Positions 8,555 through 15,804 of a DNA stretch of 46,896 nt are shown here, in pieces. The DNA is taken from the NCBI RefSeq assembly GCF_915070105.1, contig NZ_CAJZFJ010000007.1:1-46896 (forward strand). The letters run 5' to 3'. The DNA comes from an uncultured Porphyromonas sp. (lineage in GTDB: Bacteria > Bacteroidota > Bacteroidia > Bacteroidales > Porphyromonadaceae). The first letter of the stretch is position 1. Each line of letters begins with the position of its first letter. The translations under genes and the position numbers were made by a program. The notes beneath the pieces are model-generated. The model was not told the DNA's origin and did not search any database. It saw only the letters and a program-made list of their open reading frames with translations.

Positions 8555-8760
8555 ATACTTAGAGCGAGGTTGTGTACACGTGGGTATACAACTGTATACA
8601 CGTGGGTACACTGTTGTATACACACGTGTATACTCGACCCTCCTAGTTAGTAGGTATACGCTCGGTATGTCTACACCTAGGACACAGATGCTTCTATCTT
8701 GTGTGTATACTCGTTGATTACTTAGCCCTCGCACTATGGTGTTTTCATGCGTCAGCCCTG
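8555..8760. repeat. Dispersed palindromic repeat, copy 1 (GTATACAC element)
   Basis: This segment aligns without gaps (constant offset 20107) to 28662-28867. The core 8555-8634 matches at 74 of 80 positions, 8635-8687 at about two thirds, and the rest more weakly. The core consists of three imperfect units of about 21 bases rich in GTATACAC/GTGTATAC, ending in the perfect palindrome GTATACACACGTGTATAC (8616-8633). It lies about 495 bases before the downstream start codon. Confidence 0.85.
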
Positions 8761-8801
8761 TAGTATTTACGGATAGCACCCCTTGAAAAAATTATTTTAA
8801 C

Positions 8802-8809
8802 TACCTTTG
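8802..8809 (+). promoter_or_regulatory. Promoter of the fimbrillin-like gene
   Basis: TACCTTTG matches TAnnTTTG, and a TTG (8783-8785) sits at about the -33 position. The predicted transcript has a leader of about 230 bases before the ATG at 9050. Confidence 0.6.
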
Positions 8810-8814
8810 TGCCC

Positions 8815-9001
8815 GAAAGTTGGCATGTAGAGTAGAGCTATAGTTCTGTATTTGTAGCCCCTGTATATACCTGAGTCCTTTTGTGATAAGAAGGGCAACT
8901 TTCAGCTAGGGTATACATGTTATACCCATACCCAAACACTCGATCTTAACAAGGATTAGTGTTTGATACTCTCTAAAGGGGCTTTCATTATAGCGTAGCC
9001 C
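8815..9001 (+). promoter_or_regulatory. Structured 5' leader of the fimbrillin-like gene
   Basis: Potential pairings are GAAAGTTG (8815-8822) with CAACTTTC (8896-8903), GGGTATA (8909-8915) with TATACCC (8921-8927), AAACACT (8934-8940) with AGTGTTT (8958-8964), and GGGCT (8979-8983) with AGCCC (8997-9001). The last is followed by a T-rich tract (9006-9024), as in a terminator. It matches no riboswitch class that I know. Confidence 0.45.
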
Positions 9002-9049
9002 TATACTTCATTTTTATTGGTTTTCACCCATAATCTAAGTTTTCAAGTA

Positions 9050-10864
9050 ATGAGAAGAAATCTCTTCATGCTCCTCTCTCTCCTTGCCCTAAGTGCGTGT
9101 GGGAAGGAAGATATACAGGAGCTTCACAATCAGCAGGGAGAAGAAATACAAATAAATATCTCTGCACACCTCTCGGCAGACAACGCCCCAAAGGCAATGG
9201 ACTACAAGCTCATCAACAACAAGGTACAAAAGGACCTCGAGGGCAAGAGCAAAGTCTATGTTTACACCTGTATCTATGAGGGAAATAAAAAGCTCTTCGC
9301 AGAAAATATTCAGTGGGATGTCACAGCGGAGAAGAAGCTCAAGTACAATGGTTCTGTCAGCCTATCTGCGCAACCTACGAACCCATCACAGCTCAGACTC
9401 CTCGCCGTCATCGGAGAGGTAATAGGCTCTCGGCAGCCCAACAATATCGTGTTGGCCTCCTCCTACCCAGAGAGTGGGACGGTGGGTGTACTCTCATCTG
9501 ACGCCGCAACGACCATCAATGTCCCCTATATCATGGAAGTCAAGCTGGGGAAGGATATCAGTGGCCTTTGGGTACCCAAGGAACAGTCTCAGATCTTCAA
9601 ACCCTATGGTCATCTTGTTCGCTTCAAGATAAAAAATGGGACGGCAAGTGAAGTGACTATCACGGGTGTCTCCAGCAACAAGTTCCTCGCAGGGAAATCC
9701 ACATTGAATGCAGAGGCGAAGACCCTAGAACGAGAGGAGTACGGCACGCACCTAGACCTCAATCTGTCTCGTGAAGTGAAGATTGCTTCAGGAATGACCT
9801 CTACTGAGACCTTCGTCCTTTGGGTACCTAAGATGGCGACCAAGGGGAGCTATAGCCTTGATCTCCGTGCGAAGGGGATCGAAGACTCACGTATCTACAC
9901 GACGATGGAGATCGAGAAGAACCAAGGTGACTACAAGAATGGTAAGCTCTACAATGCTACGCTCACGTTGCATAAGACCTGTATCCCCAACCCTCTCAGC
10001 CTCCTCTCTGAAGATGTAATGAATAGTGATGGTAGCGACTTCGTCAATCTGCGTAACACGTTCAAGATGGACGACCGCAGCACCTATAACGGACCTGGGA
10101 AGGTAGGATACTTCCAGCACACTGATGCAATCAATAAGTTCTGTGAAGAGAAAACTTACCCAAGAACAGGGAATATCCTATGGCACCAGCCAGACTTCTT
10201 TGAGTGGAATAGCCTCCTCTATAACCCTCAAAACAAGCAGACAGGCGTAGCAACATATCAGGATAGGACAGAAAAGGTACGGGTAAAGGTTGGGGTTGGA
10301 AATAAGGCTAGTATCAGAAGCAGTAACAGCTACTGGAAGACCATCTCATATAGCGTGCATGTTCCAGAGGAGTCCAAGGGGACATATACTTCCCATCTAG
10401 GCGACACTAGACCTACCATAAAGACTGGTAAGAGCTACTATATCCTATCCTTTGCTGCAGCTGACGCCCCACTACCTGATGACAAGACTCCAAATCGTTT
10501 CCCCAGTGAGACGACAAATGTCAATCGCTATGCATTCCGTTACACTCTGTACGATGATCATATTAGGATCGACTGTGCCCCTGTCGGGATCCAGGACATT
10601 CAGGCCAACCAGCTCCCTGACCATCGCATCTTCTCTGGGATCGGTGTTGTATCTCGTAAGCTCCCCTTCTATGGGATATCTACTGTCCCTCCCTATACAA
10701 CGAAGGACCTCAAAGGGGACAACATCCGAATCATTGACTACGCGACAAATACAAAGGATGAGAACGGTGGCATAGTAATCGCAGCCTTCAGTGCCCCAGC
10801 AAATGGAGTCCTAACCTATCCTTTCAACTACGGCTTCCCGGTCGCTCTATTCAAGAAGTGGTAA
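9050..10864 (+). CDS. Fimbrillin-like surface lipoprotein
   Basis: The start at 9050 is chosen because MRRNLFMLLSLLALSAC gives a complete lipoprotein signal with lipobox LSAC and Cys17; an upstream TTG at 9017 is less likely. The 604-residue product has GKED after the cysteine, resembling the acidic Lys-Asp/Glu export signal of surface lipoproteins in Bacteroidetes. The middle part ends in 'GDYKNGKLYNATLTLHK', like the end of fimbrillin-type beta-sandwich domains. The remaining 270 residues are a Trp/Tyr-rich domain I cannot name, ending VALFKKW. Adhesin or fimbrial-tip subunit is possible. Codon use is visibly more AT-rich than in neighbouring genes, suggesting transfer or rapid exchange. 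A 41-codon ORF follows after 18 bases. Confidence 0.65.
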   Translation: MRRNLFMLLSLLALSACGKEDIQELHNQQGEEIQINISAHLSADNAPKAMDYKLINNKVQKDLEGKSKVYVYTCIYEGNKKLFAENIQWDVTAEKKLKYNGSVSLSAQPTNPSQLRLLAVIGEVIGSRQPNNIVLASSYPESGTVGVLSSDAATTINVPYIMEVKLGKDISGLWVPKEQSQIFKPYGHLVRFKIKNGTASEVTITGVSSNKFLAGKSTLNAEAKTLEREEYGTHLDLNLSREVKIASGMTSTETFVLWVPKMATKGSYSLDLRAKGIEDSRIYTTMEIEKNQGDYKNGKLYNATLTLHKTCIPNPLSLLSEDVMNSDGSDFVNLRNTFKMDDRSTYNGPGKVGYFQHTDAINKFCEEKTYPRTGNILWHQPDFFEWNSLLYNPQNKQTGVATYQDRTEKVRVKVGVGNKASIRSSNSYWKTISYSVHVPEESKGTYTSHLGDTRPTIKTGKSYYILSFAAADAPLPDDKTPNRFPSETTNVNRYAFRYTLYDDHIRIDCAPVGIQDIQANQLPDHRIFSGIGVVSRKLPFYGISTVPPYTTKDLKGDNIRIIDYATNTKDENGGIVIAAFSAPANGVLTYPFNYGFPVALFKKW

Positions 10865-10882
10865 ACTAACTGCGAACTCATC

Positions 10883-11008
10883 ATGGAAAAGAAAGAATAT
10901 CAGAGCCCAAGAGCAGAGCTACATCAGCTCTGCAATCAACTAACTGTGCTGGTCAACTTCTCTAGCGAAGCCGAGATCGGCGATTGGGAAGATGATGGCA
11001 ACCTCTAG
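10883..11008 (+). CDS. 41-residue acidic-tailed small protein
   Basis: ATG 10883, stop TAG 11006-11008. The product starts MEKKEYQSPRAELHQL and ends EIGDWEDDGNL. It lacks a signal peptide. It resembles the class of short Bacteroidetes peptides of the form 'M(K)KKxYxSPxxE...' found next to surface-protein genes, from memory of such loci only. It follows the lipoprotein gene by 18 bases and precedes a strong terminator, so the two probably share a transcript. The start is preceded by 'gaactcatc' with no ribosome-binding motif, as is common in this phylum. Function is unknown. Confidence 0.6.
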   Translation: MEKKEYQSPRAELHQLCNQLTVLVNFSSEAEIGDWEDDGNL

Positions 11009-11050
11009 TGGGCTGACATCTTAGGCAAACATCCCTAAAACTAACTAGGC

Positions 11051-11096
11051 TGAGCCCCTAGTCCCCTATCGAATGTCGAGGGGGGCTAGGGGCTCA
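11051..11096 (+). terminator. Terminator after the lipoprotein/small ORF unit
   Basis: Perfect 11 bp arms TGAGCCCCTAG (11051-11061) and CTAGGGGCTCA (11086-11096), with an inner CCCC/GGGG pairing. A run of T at 11108-11112 follows after a few C residues. Confidence 0.8.
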
Positions 11097-11114
11097 ATGC
11101 TCCCCCCTTTTTCG

Positions 11115-11122
11115 TATCTTTG
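11115..11122 (+). promoter_or_regulatory. -7 box upstream of parE
   Basis: TATCTTTG matches TAnnTTTG, 34 bases before the parE ATG and just after the upstream terminator. Confidence 0.6.
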
Positions 11123-11156
11123 ACCCCCGAAATCCCCACATACAACGGCAACAAAC

Positions 11157-13097
11157 ATGCTAGACGAGCAAACGGTAAACTACAGCGATAGTGACATCAA
11201 GACCCTAGAGTGGGACGAACATATTCGTCGTCGCCCTGGGATGTATATCGGTAAGCTAGGCGATGGTACCCACGCCGACGATGGGATCTATGTCCTGCTC
11301 AAGGAGGTGCTGGACAACTCCATCGACGAGTACGTCATGGGCGCTGGCAAGAAGATCGAGGTCACCATCGCCGACGGGCTAGTCACCGTACGTGACTACG
11401 GCCGAGGTATCCCCCTGGGCAAGCTCATCGATGCCACGAGCAAGATGAACACCGGGGGTAAGATCGACTCCAAGGCCTTCAAGAAGTCCGTAGGGCTCAA
11501 TGGCGTGGGGATCAAGGCCGTCAATGCCCTCTCCATCCACTGCGAGATCACCGTCTGGCGTGAGGGACTGACCAAGACCGTTCGCTACTCCCATGCCCAC
11601 CTCCTGGAGGAGACCGAACCCACCCCCAGCGACGAACCCACGGGGACACGGGTCGTCTTCCGCCCCGACGAAGAGCTCTTCAAGGGCTATGCCTACAACG
11701 ATGAGTTCGTCGTGGCGATGATCAAGAACTACTCCTACCTCAATGCTGGCCTTACCCTCATCTACAACGGTGAGCGTTACCTCTCCAAGCAGGGTCTAGC
11801 AGACCTACTAGCGGAGAATATGACTGACGAAGCCCTCTACCCCATCATCCACCTCAAGGACGAGGACGTCGAGATCGTCCTCACACACACCAGCCAGGTA
11901 GGGGAAGACTTCTACAGCTTCGTCAATGGGCAGAACACCACACAGGGCGGTACACACCTCTCAGCCTTCCGCGAGGCTGTGGCTCGTGTGATCAAGGACT
12001 TCTTCGGCAAAAACTTCGACTACCGAGACATCCGCTACGGCATGGCTGCCGCCATCAGTATCAAGGTCGAGGAACCTGTCTTCGAGAGCCAGACCAAGAC
12101 CAAGCTAGGATCCAAGGATATGGAGCCCGGGGGACGCAGCATACAGAAGTTCCTCAATGACTTCCTCGGCAAGGAGCTGGACAACTACCTCCATATCCAC
12201 GCAGAGGACACCGCCATCATGCTGCAGAAGATCCAGGAGAGCGAGCGTGAGCGCAAGGCACTCAGCGGTGTGGCAAAGCTCGCCCGTGAGCGTGCCAAGA
12301 AGGCCAGCCTGCACAACAAGAAGCTCCGAGACTGCACCATTCACCTCAACGACCCCAAGGCCAAGGAGCCCGAGCGCACCAGCCTATTCATCACCGAGGG
12401 GAACTCCGCTAGTGGCTCCATCACCACCTGCCGTGACCCGCACTACCAAGCCGTATTCTCGCTCCGAGGCAAGCCTCTGAACTGCTACGGCCAGACCAAG
12501 AAGGTCGTCTATGAGAATGAGGAATTCAACCTCCTACAGGCTGCACTCAACATCGAGGACGGCCTAGAGGGACTGCGCTACAACCGCATCATCATAGCCA
12601 CCGATGCCGATGACGACGGGATGCACATCCGCCTGCTGCTGATCACCTTCTTCCTCCAGTTCTTCCCCGAGCTCGTGCGCCGTGGGCATGTCTTCATCCT
12701 CGAGACACCGCTCTTCCGTGTCTTCCTCCCCAAGGAGCACAAGAAGACCGACAACTTCATGTCCAGCACCCCTGCACCGAAGAAGCGTGGACGGAAGAAG
12801 AAGGAGGAAGCCCCCCAAGCCGAGGAGCTCGTCACCAACATCTATTGCTACAACGAGGCACAGAAGCAGGCAGCTCTGAAGAAGCTCGGCAAGCGTGCCC
12901 TCGTCACCCGATTTAAGGGGCTCGGGGAGATCTCTCCCGAGCAGTTCAAGGACTGGATCAGCGAGGAGAACATCAAGCTTGACCCCGTTCGCCTGCGCAA
13001 GGAAGACAACCTAGCGAACCTCCTGCTCTTCTACATGGGCAAGAACACCCCCGAGCGTCAGAGCTTCATCATCGACAACCTCATCGTCGATGAGTAG
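11157..13097 (+). CDS. parE: DNA topoisomerase IV subunit B
   Basis: ATPase subunit of topoisomerase IV, which with ParC decatenates daughter chromosomes. The 646-residue product has the GHKL ATPase with 'KEVLDNSIDEY' (Glu50, Asn54), 'RDYGRGIP' and 'GLNGVGIKAVNALS'. A transducer domain follows, then the TOPRIM domain with FITEGNSASGS and the acidic motif TDADDDGMHIR. GyrB normally has DADVDGSHI, and the flow 'LLLITFFLQFFPELVRRGH' is that of bacteroidetal ParE. A short basic insert (KKRGRKKKEE) lies near residue 545. parC is not adjacent here; in many Bacteroidetes it is, so its location elsewhere is an inference. GyrB identity is less likely. Confidence 0.88.
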   Translation: MLDEQTVNYSDSDIKTLEWDEHIRRRPGMYIGKLGDGTHADDGIYVLLKEVLDNSIDEYVMGAGKKIEVTIADGLVTVRDYGRGIPLGKLIDATSKMNTGGKIDSKAFKKSVGLNGVGIKAVNALSIHCEITVWREGLTKTVRYSHAHLLEETEPTPSDEPTGTRVVFRPDEELFKGYAYNDEFVVAMIKNYSYLNAGLTLIYNGERYLSKQGLADLLAENMTDEALYPIIHLKDEDVEIVLTHTSQVGEDFYSFVNGQNTTQGGTHLSAFREAVARVIKDFFGKNFDYRDIRYGMAAAISIKVEEPVFESQTKTKLGSKDMEPGGRSIQKFLNDFLGKELDNYLHIHAEDTAIMLQKIQESERERKALSGVAKLARERAKKASLHNKKLRDCTIHLNDPKAKEPERTSLFITEGNSASGSITTCRDPHYQAVFSLRGKPLNCYGQTKKVVYENEEFNLLQAALNIEDGLEGLRYNRIIIATDADDDGMHIRLLLITFFLQFFPELVRRGHVFILETPLFRVFLPKEHKKTDNFMSSTPAPKKRGRKKKEEAPQAEELVTNIYCYNEAQKQAALKKLGKRALVTRFKGLGEISPEQFKDWISEENIKLDPVRLRKEDNLANLLLFYMGKNTPERQSFIIDNLIVDE

Positions 13098-13160
13098 CCC
13101 CCTACCCTAACCCCATCCCCCGAGATCATCCTCGGGCAGTCCCCCCTAACGCAAATACCC

Positions 13161-13192
13161 CGAGCAGTGCCTCCACGCTGGAGCACTGCTCG
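13161..13192 (+). terminator. Hairpin terminator after parE
   Basis: CGAGCAGTGC (13161-13170) pairs with GCACTGCTCG (13183-13192), and TCCA/TGGA extends the stem inside with one bulge. A smaller CCCGAG/CTCGGG hairpin lies 25 bases earlier. Confidence 0.65.
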
Positions 13193-13322
13193 AGGTAGCT
13201 ATTTTCCTGTCGGTACGTCCCCGCACTTCGACGAGGGAATGAGGTAAACGAGGACATCCCCCTTCCCCCTCTAGGCTGGTACGGAGGTGCTTATTCTTCG
13301 TTAGACAAGGAGGGAAGAAGAG

Positions 13323-13372
13323 GGGCGACACACCCTAGCCTTGGGATGTAGCCCAGCTAGCGTGTGTCGCCC
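13323..13372 (-). terminator. Long hairpin after the barrel gene
   Basis: GGGCGACACAC (13323-13333) pairs with GTGTGTCGCCC (13362-13372), continued by CTAGC/GCTAG and TGGG/CCCA. This gives roughly 20 paired positions with two mismatched spots. It lies 42 bases beyond the minus-strand stop. Confidence 0.75.
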
Positions 13373-13414
13373 AGTATGGTAGATACGGCTCTAGCCCTTA
13401 GACCAGAGGATACC

Positions 13415-14173
13415 CTAGCGTGTGATGCTGTAGCTCACCCCGAGGCAGAGGAAGACGTTGCGCAGGGAGTAGGGCATGACCTGAAAGCCTTGGTCAAAGA
13501 GCTTTGGTAGCCCGACATTCACACGTCCCGTCACCGCCCATTGCTTGTCGAGCTTATAGTCAGCGCCGAAGCGTACCCCGACATCATTGCGCACGATGAA
13601 GTCCCCGATATTGAAGGCGAGGACAACACCTGGCTGATAAGGACGGCCATCCATCAGCCCATCCCCATCTAGCTTGGCGATGAACTTGCGCCTGAGGGCA
13701 TGCGAATAGTAGCCACCGACATAGAAGCGGAAGCCACCACGAGGCATATCGAAGGTCAGCCCAAGGGGCACCGTGAGGTAGCGGTTGCTCATATCCACAC
13801 TCTGTAGACCCGTGTAGCGCTGCTCGGAGAGGTCAGAGCTCTGGTAGCGGATAGGCATATCCTTGGCACGCACTGTGGCATAGAAGCCCTTGCCCTCGTA
13901 CTCGATCCCCGTAGCTAGGGCAAAGGGACTGGTAGGCGAGAGACGATAGGAGAAGTCGATCCCGACATTGGGCGCAGCACCGAGGTTGAAGTGCATGACC
14001 TTCTCCACGGGCTTAGGCACGGTCGGGGGGAGTGCACCTCCGAGGTTGAAGCCTAGGTGTAGCCCTAGAGCGAAGGGAGAGCGTGGTGTCTGATCATCAG
14101 TAGTGCTAGCGGCGAGCCCCCGAGGTATGAGGAGGCTGAGAGCAAGGCTAGCTAGGAGTAGTCTGCTATTCAT
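13415..14173 (-). CDS. Outer-membrane beta-barrel protein
   Basis: A 252-residue protein with a signal peptide (MNSRLLLASLALSLLIPRGLAA, cleavage near 22). The remainder shows alternating amphipathic strands, for example 'FALGLHLGFNLGG', 'FALATGIEYEGKGFYATV', 'FRFYVGGYYSHAL' and 'NVFLCLGVSYSITR', as in the PorT/outer-membrane barrel families of Bacteroidetes. It ends in an aromatic strand followed by R. It is 24 bases downstream of a PCMD-domain lipoprotein gene in the same direction, so the two are probably co-transcribed and may cooperate at the surface. No substrate can be inferred. Confidence 0.75.
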   Translation of the reverse strand: MNSRLLLASLALSLLIPRGLAASTTDDQTPRSPFALGLHLGFNLGGALPPTVPKPVEKVMHFNLGAAPNVGIDFSYRLSPTSPFALATGIEYEGKGFYATVRAKDMPIRYQSSDLSEQRYTGLQSVDMSNRYLTVPLGLTFDMPRGGFRFYVGGYYSHALRRKFIAKLDGDGLMDGRPYQPGVVLAFNIGDFIVRNDVGVRFGADYKLDKQWAVTGRVNVGLPKLFDQGFQVMPYSLRNVFLCLGVSYSITR

Positions 14174-14197
14174 AGCTGTATGTAGAGGACTTAGGGG

Positions 14198-15109
14198 TTA
14201 ATCTTTCTTCTTCGGCCGATCTTTGATCGTGACTTCCTTTAGGCGAAGCTCACTACCTACCGCCCCTATGTACTCTGCGCCACGGAAGCTGGAGGTGAAG
14301 ACGAGTGCTAGGCGATACTTCCCTGTCTTGAGGTCGATAGCGGCGTAGCGTGCAGGGTCGGTGGGCTCTAGCTTGAGCATATAGGTTGCCCACTTGCCCG
14401 CCTCGGTTGGCTCTAGCTCGACATAGCCACGTACTAGGATACGAGGGTCGGTATGTAGGTTCGTACCATTGAGGTAGCTGTCATCCTGAGTCACATCATA
14501 GAAGATAGCCGATGCCACACCCTTGTCCGAGGTGGGCAGAGGGATATTGGTCTTATTCTGTCCGTGGATGACCTTGTCCCCAGCCTGGTACTGATAGACG
14601 AAGGTCATCTCATCGGGGACTCCTGCCGAGTAGGGCTGGCCAAACTCCGTAGACTCAAGCGGCTTGGCTACGAGGTTCGCACGGTTTACTCGACCTGAAT
14701 AGAGTGCCCCTGCGATGACATTGGTTCCGAAACCGAAGAAGTAGAATCCCTTGATGGTGCGGATCTGCGCTCCCACTACCTGCTCGCCCTCCTTGAGTGG
14801 TACGACGGGATAGTCCGTGGGACTCTGCGCGAGAGCACTGTAGCCCGTATTGCTAGCAGAGGACCAATAGGTCAGAGCTGGATCCTCATCCTCGGCTATA
14901 GAGGGGAGAGTGAAGGTCATCTTGGGGATAGCGATCCAGCGAGTGAAGGTGAAGCGCTGGCTCGTAGTCACGACTCCAGGCTTGCGATTCTCTAGTCCCT
15001 GACGCAGGTGGGAGATAGCCTCCTTCTCTGCCATCGGGTCGGCACACGAGCCGAGCGCAAGCAGAGAGCCTGAGATCAGAGCTGTGAGGATGAGATGTGA
15101 TGCGTTCAT
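14198..15109 (-). CDS. PCMD-domain lipoprotein
   Basis: A 303-residue lipoprotein with signal MNASHLILTALISGSLLALGSC and lipobox LGSC (Cys22). The body fits the PCMD domain (putative carbohydrate metabolism domain), a beta-sandwich typical of Bacteroidetes surface proteins. It has 'DPALTYWSSASNTGYSAL' around 78-95, and the C-terminal 'RLALVFTSSFRGAEYIGAVGSELRLKEVTI' matches the family's ending, where SS..G....GAVGS.L..D is typical. It lies in an operon with the downstream barrel gene. The domain's biochemical role is not established, so carbohydrate binding is only suggested by the family name. Confidence 0.72.
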   Translation of the reverse strand: MNASHLILTALISGSLLALGSCADPMAEKEAISHLRQGLENRKPGVVTTSQRFTFTRWIAIPKMTFTLPSIAEDEDPALTYWSSASNTGYSALAQSPTDYPVVPLKEGEQVVGAQIRTIKGFYFFGFGTNVIAGALYSGRVNRANLVAKPLESTEFGQPYSAGVPDEMTFVYQYQAGDKVIHGQNKTNIPLPTSDKGVASAIFYDVTQDDSYLNGTNLHTDPRILVRGYVELEPTEAGKWATYMLKLEPTDPARYAAIDLKTGKYRLALVFTSSFRGAEYIGAVGSELRLKEVTIKDRPKKKD

Positions 15110-15174
15110 TGTGGTGATTATTGTTTAGGATACTACGCTAGCCTCTGGTCTCAATCGAGGACTAGCAAACGAAG

Positions 15175-15210
15175 CTAGCCTCACCGCCAGTTATGTGGCA
15201 GTGAGGCTAG
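15175..15210 (-). terminator. Terminator after rplS
   Basis: CTAGCCTCAC (15175-15184) pairs with GTGAGGCTAG (15201-15210), with an inner GCCA/TGGC pairing. On the minus strand it is followed by the T-rich CTTCGTTTGCT. It lies 51 bases after the rplS stop. Confidence 0.75.
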
Positions 15211-15260
15211 GATACTATCAAGTAGTCTCGCACACTCGGTAGTGGAGTGTAGCAGAGTGA

Positions 15261-15620
15261 TTACTTTTCGGCGCTCACGCGACGCTCCTTGATACGAGCC
15301 TTCTTACCCGTGAGGGCGCGGAGGTAGTAGAGCTTAGCACGACGTACCTTACCGAGCTTTTCTACGGTGATCTTCTCGATGAAGGGGCTCTCTAGGGTGA
15401 AGATACGTTCTACACCTACACCCTCGGAGATCTTGCGCACTGTGAAGCGCTTCTTGTCGCCATGTCCGCTGATACGGATGACCACACCACGGTAGCGCTG
15501 GATACGTTCCTTACCACCTTCGCTGATGCGGTAGTCTACCGTGATGGTATCCCCACTGCGGAAGGATGGGTGGCTCTTGCCCGTGGCGAAAGCCTCATTG
15601 ACGATCTTGATAAAGTCCAT
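15261..15620 (-). CDS. rplS: 50S ribosomal protein L19
   Basis: Structural protein of the large ribosomal subunit, at the interface with the small subunit. The 119-residue product has normal length, with 'FRSGDTITVDYRISEG', 'RIQRYRGVVIRISG', 'FTVRKISEGVGVERIF', 'SPFIEKITV' and 'RRAKLYYLRALTGKKARIKE', all characteristic of L19. It is a single-gene unit here, not the rpsP-rimM-trmD-rplS arrangement found in many bacteria. A TATCTTTG box lies 99 bases upstream and a hairpin follows. Confidence 0.97.
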   Translation of the reverse strand: MDFIKIVNEAFATGKSHPSFRSGDTITVDYRISEGGKERIQRYRGVVIRISGHGDKKRFTVRKISEGVGVERIFTLESPFIEKITVEKLGKVRRAKLYYLRALTGKKARIKERRVSAEK

Positions 15621-15718
15621 TTCTTTGTCCTTTAGCTTATTTGATTAGTACTACACCAAACGCAATATAACAGGCCACACGAGTCGTTTCTTCCTGACAG
15701 AGATTGCGCAAAGCGGTG

Positions 15719-15726
15719 CAAAGATA
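15719..15726 (-). promoter_or_regulatory. -7 box upstream of rplS
   Basis: Minus-strand TATCTTTG, 99 bases before the rplS start, leaving a leader that could hold translational control typical of ribosomal genes. No specific element was recognised. Confidence 0.5.
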
Positions 15727-15804
15727 CAAAAAATCACTTAGTTTACCCCGTTACCTATACCTTATATATAGGTGAAGTGCAAAGAGGCTATCCCCGACAT
15801 CTTA

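Larger units (their letters stand above)
8353..9049. other. Divergent 697 bp intergenic region
   Basis: Between dprA (minus) and the fimbrillin-like lipoprotein (plus). It contains the dprA promoter box, one copy of a dispersed palindromic repeat (8555-8760), a TACCTTTG promoter for the plus strand (8802-8809), and a leader of about 230 bases with several hairpins. A minus-strand open frame of 90 codons crosses the repeat but is not called as a gene. Confidence 0.7.
13098..13414. other. 317 bp convergent gap with three hairpins
   Basis: Between parE (plus) and the barrel gene (minus). It contains a CCCGAG/CTCGGG hairpin (13119-13136), a long interrupted hairpin (13161-13192) and a very long hairpin (13323-13372). 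No gene is supported between them. Confidence 0.65.

Noticed and set aside
9017..9049. Upstream TTG start for the fimbrillin-like lipoprotein
   Set aside because: It would place eleven extra residues before a complete lipoprotein signal peptide, so ATG 9050 is preferred.
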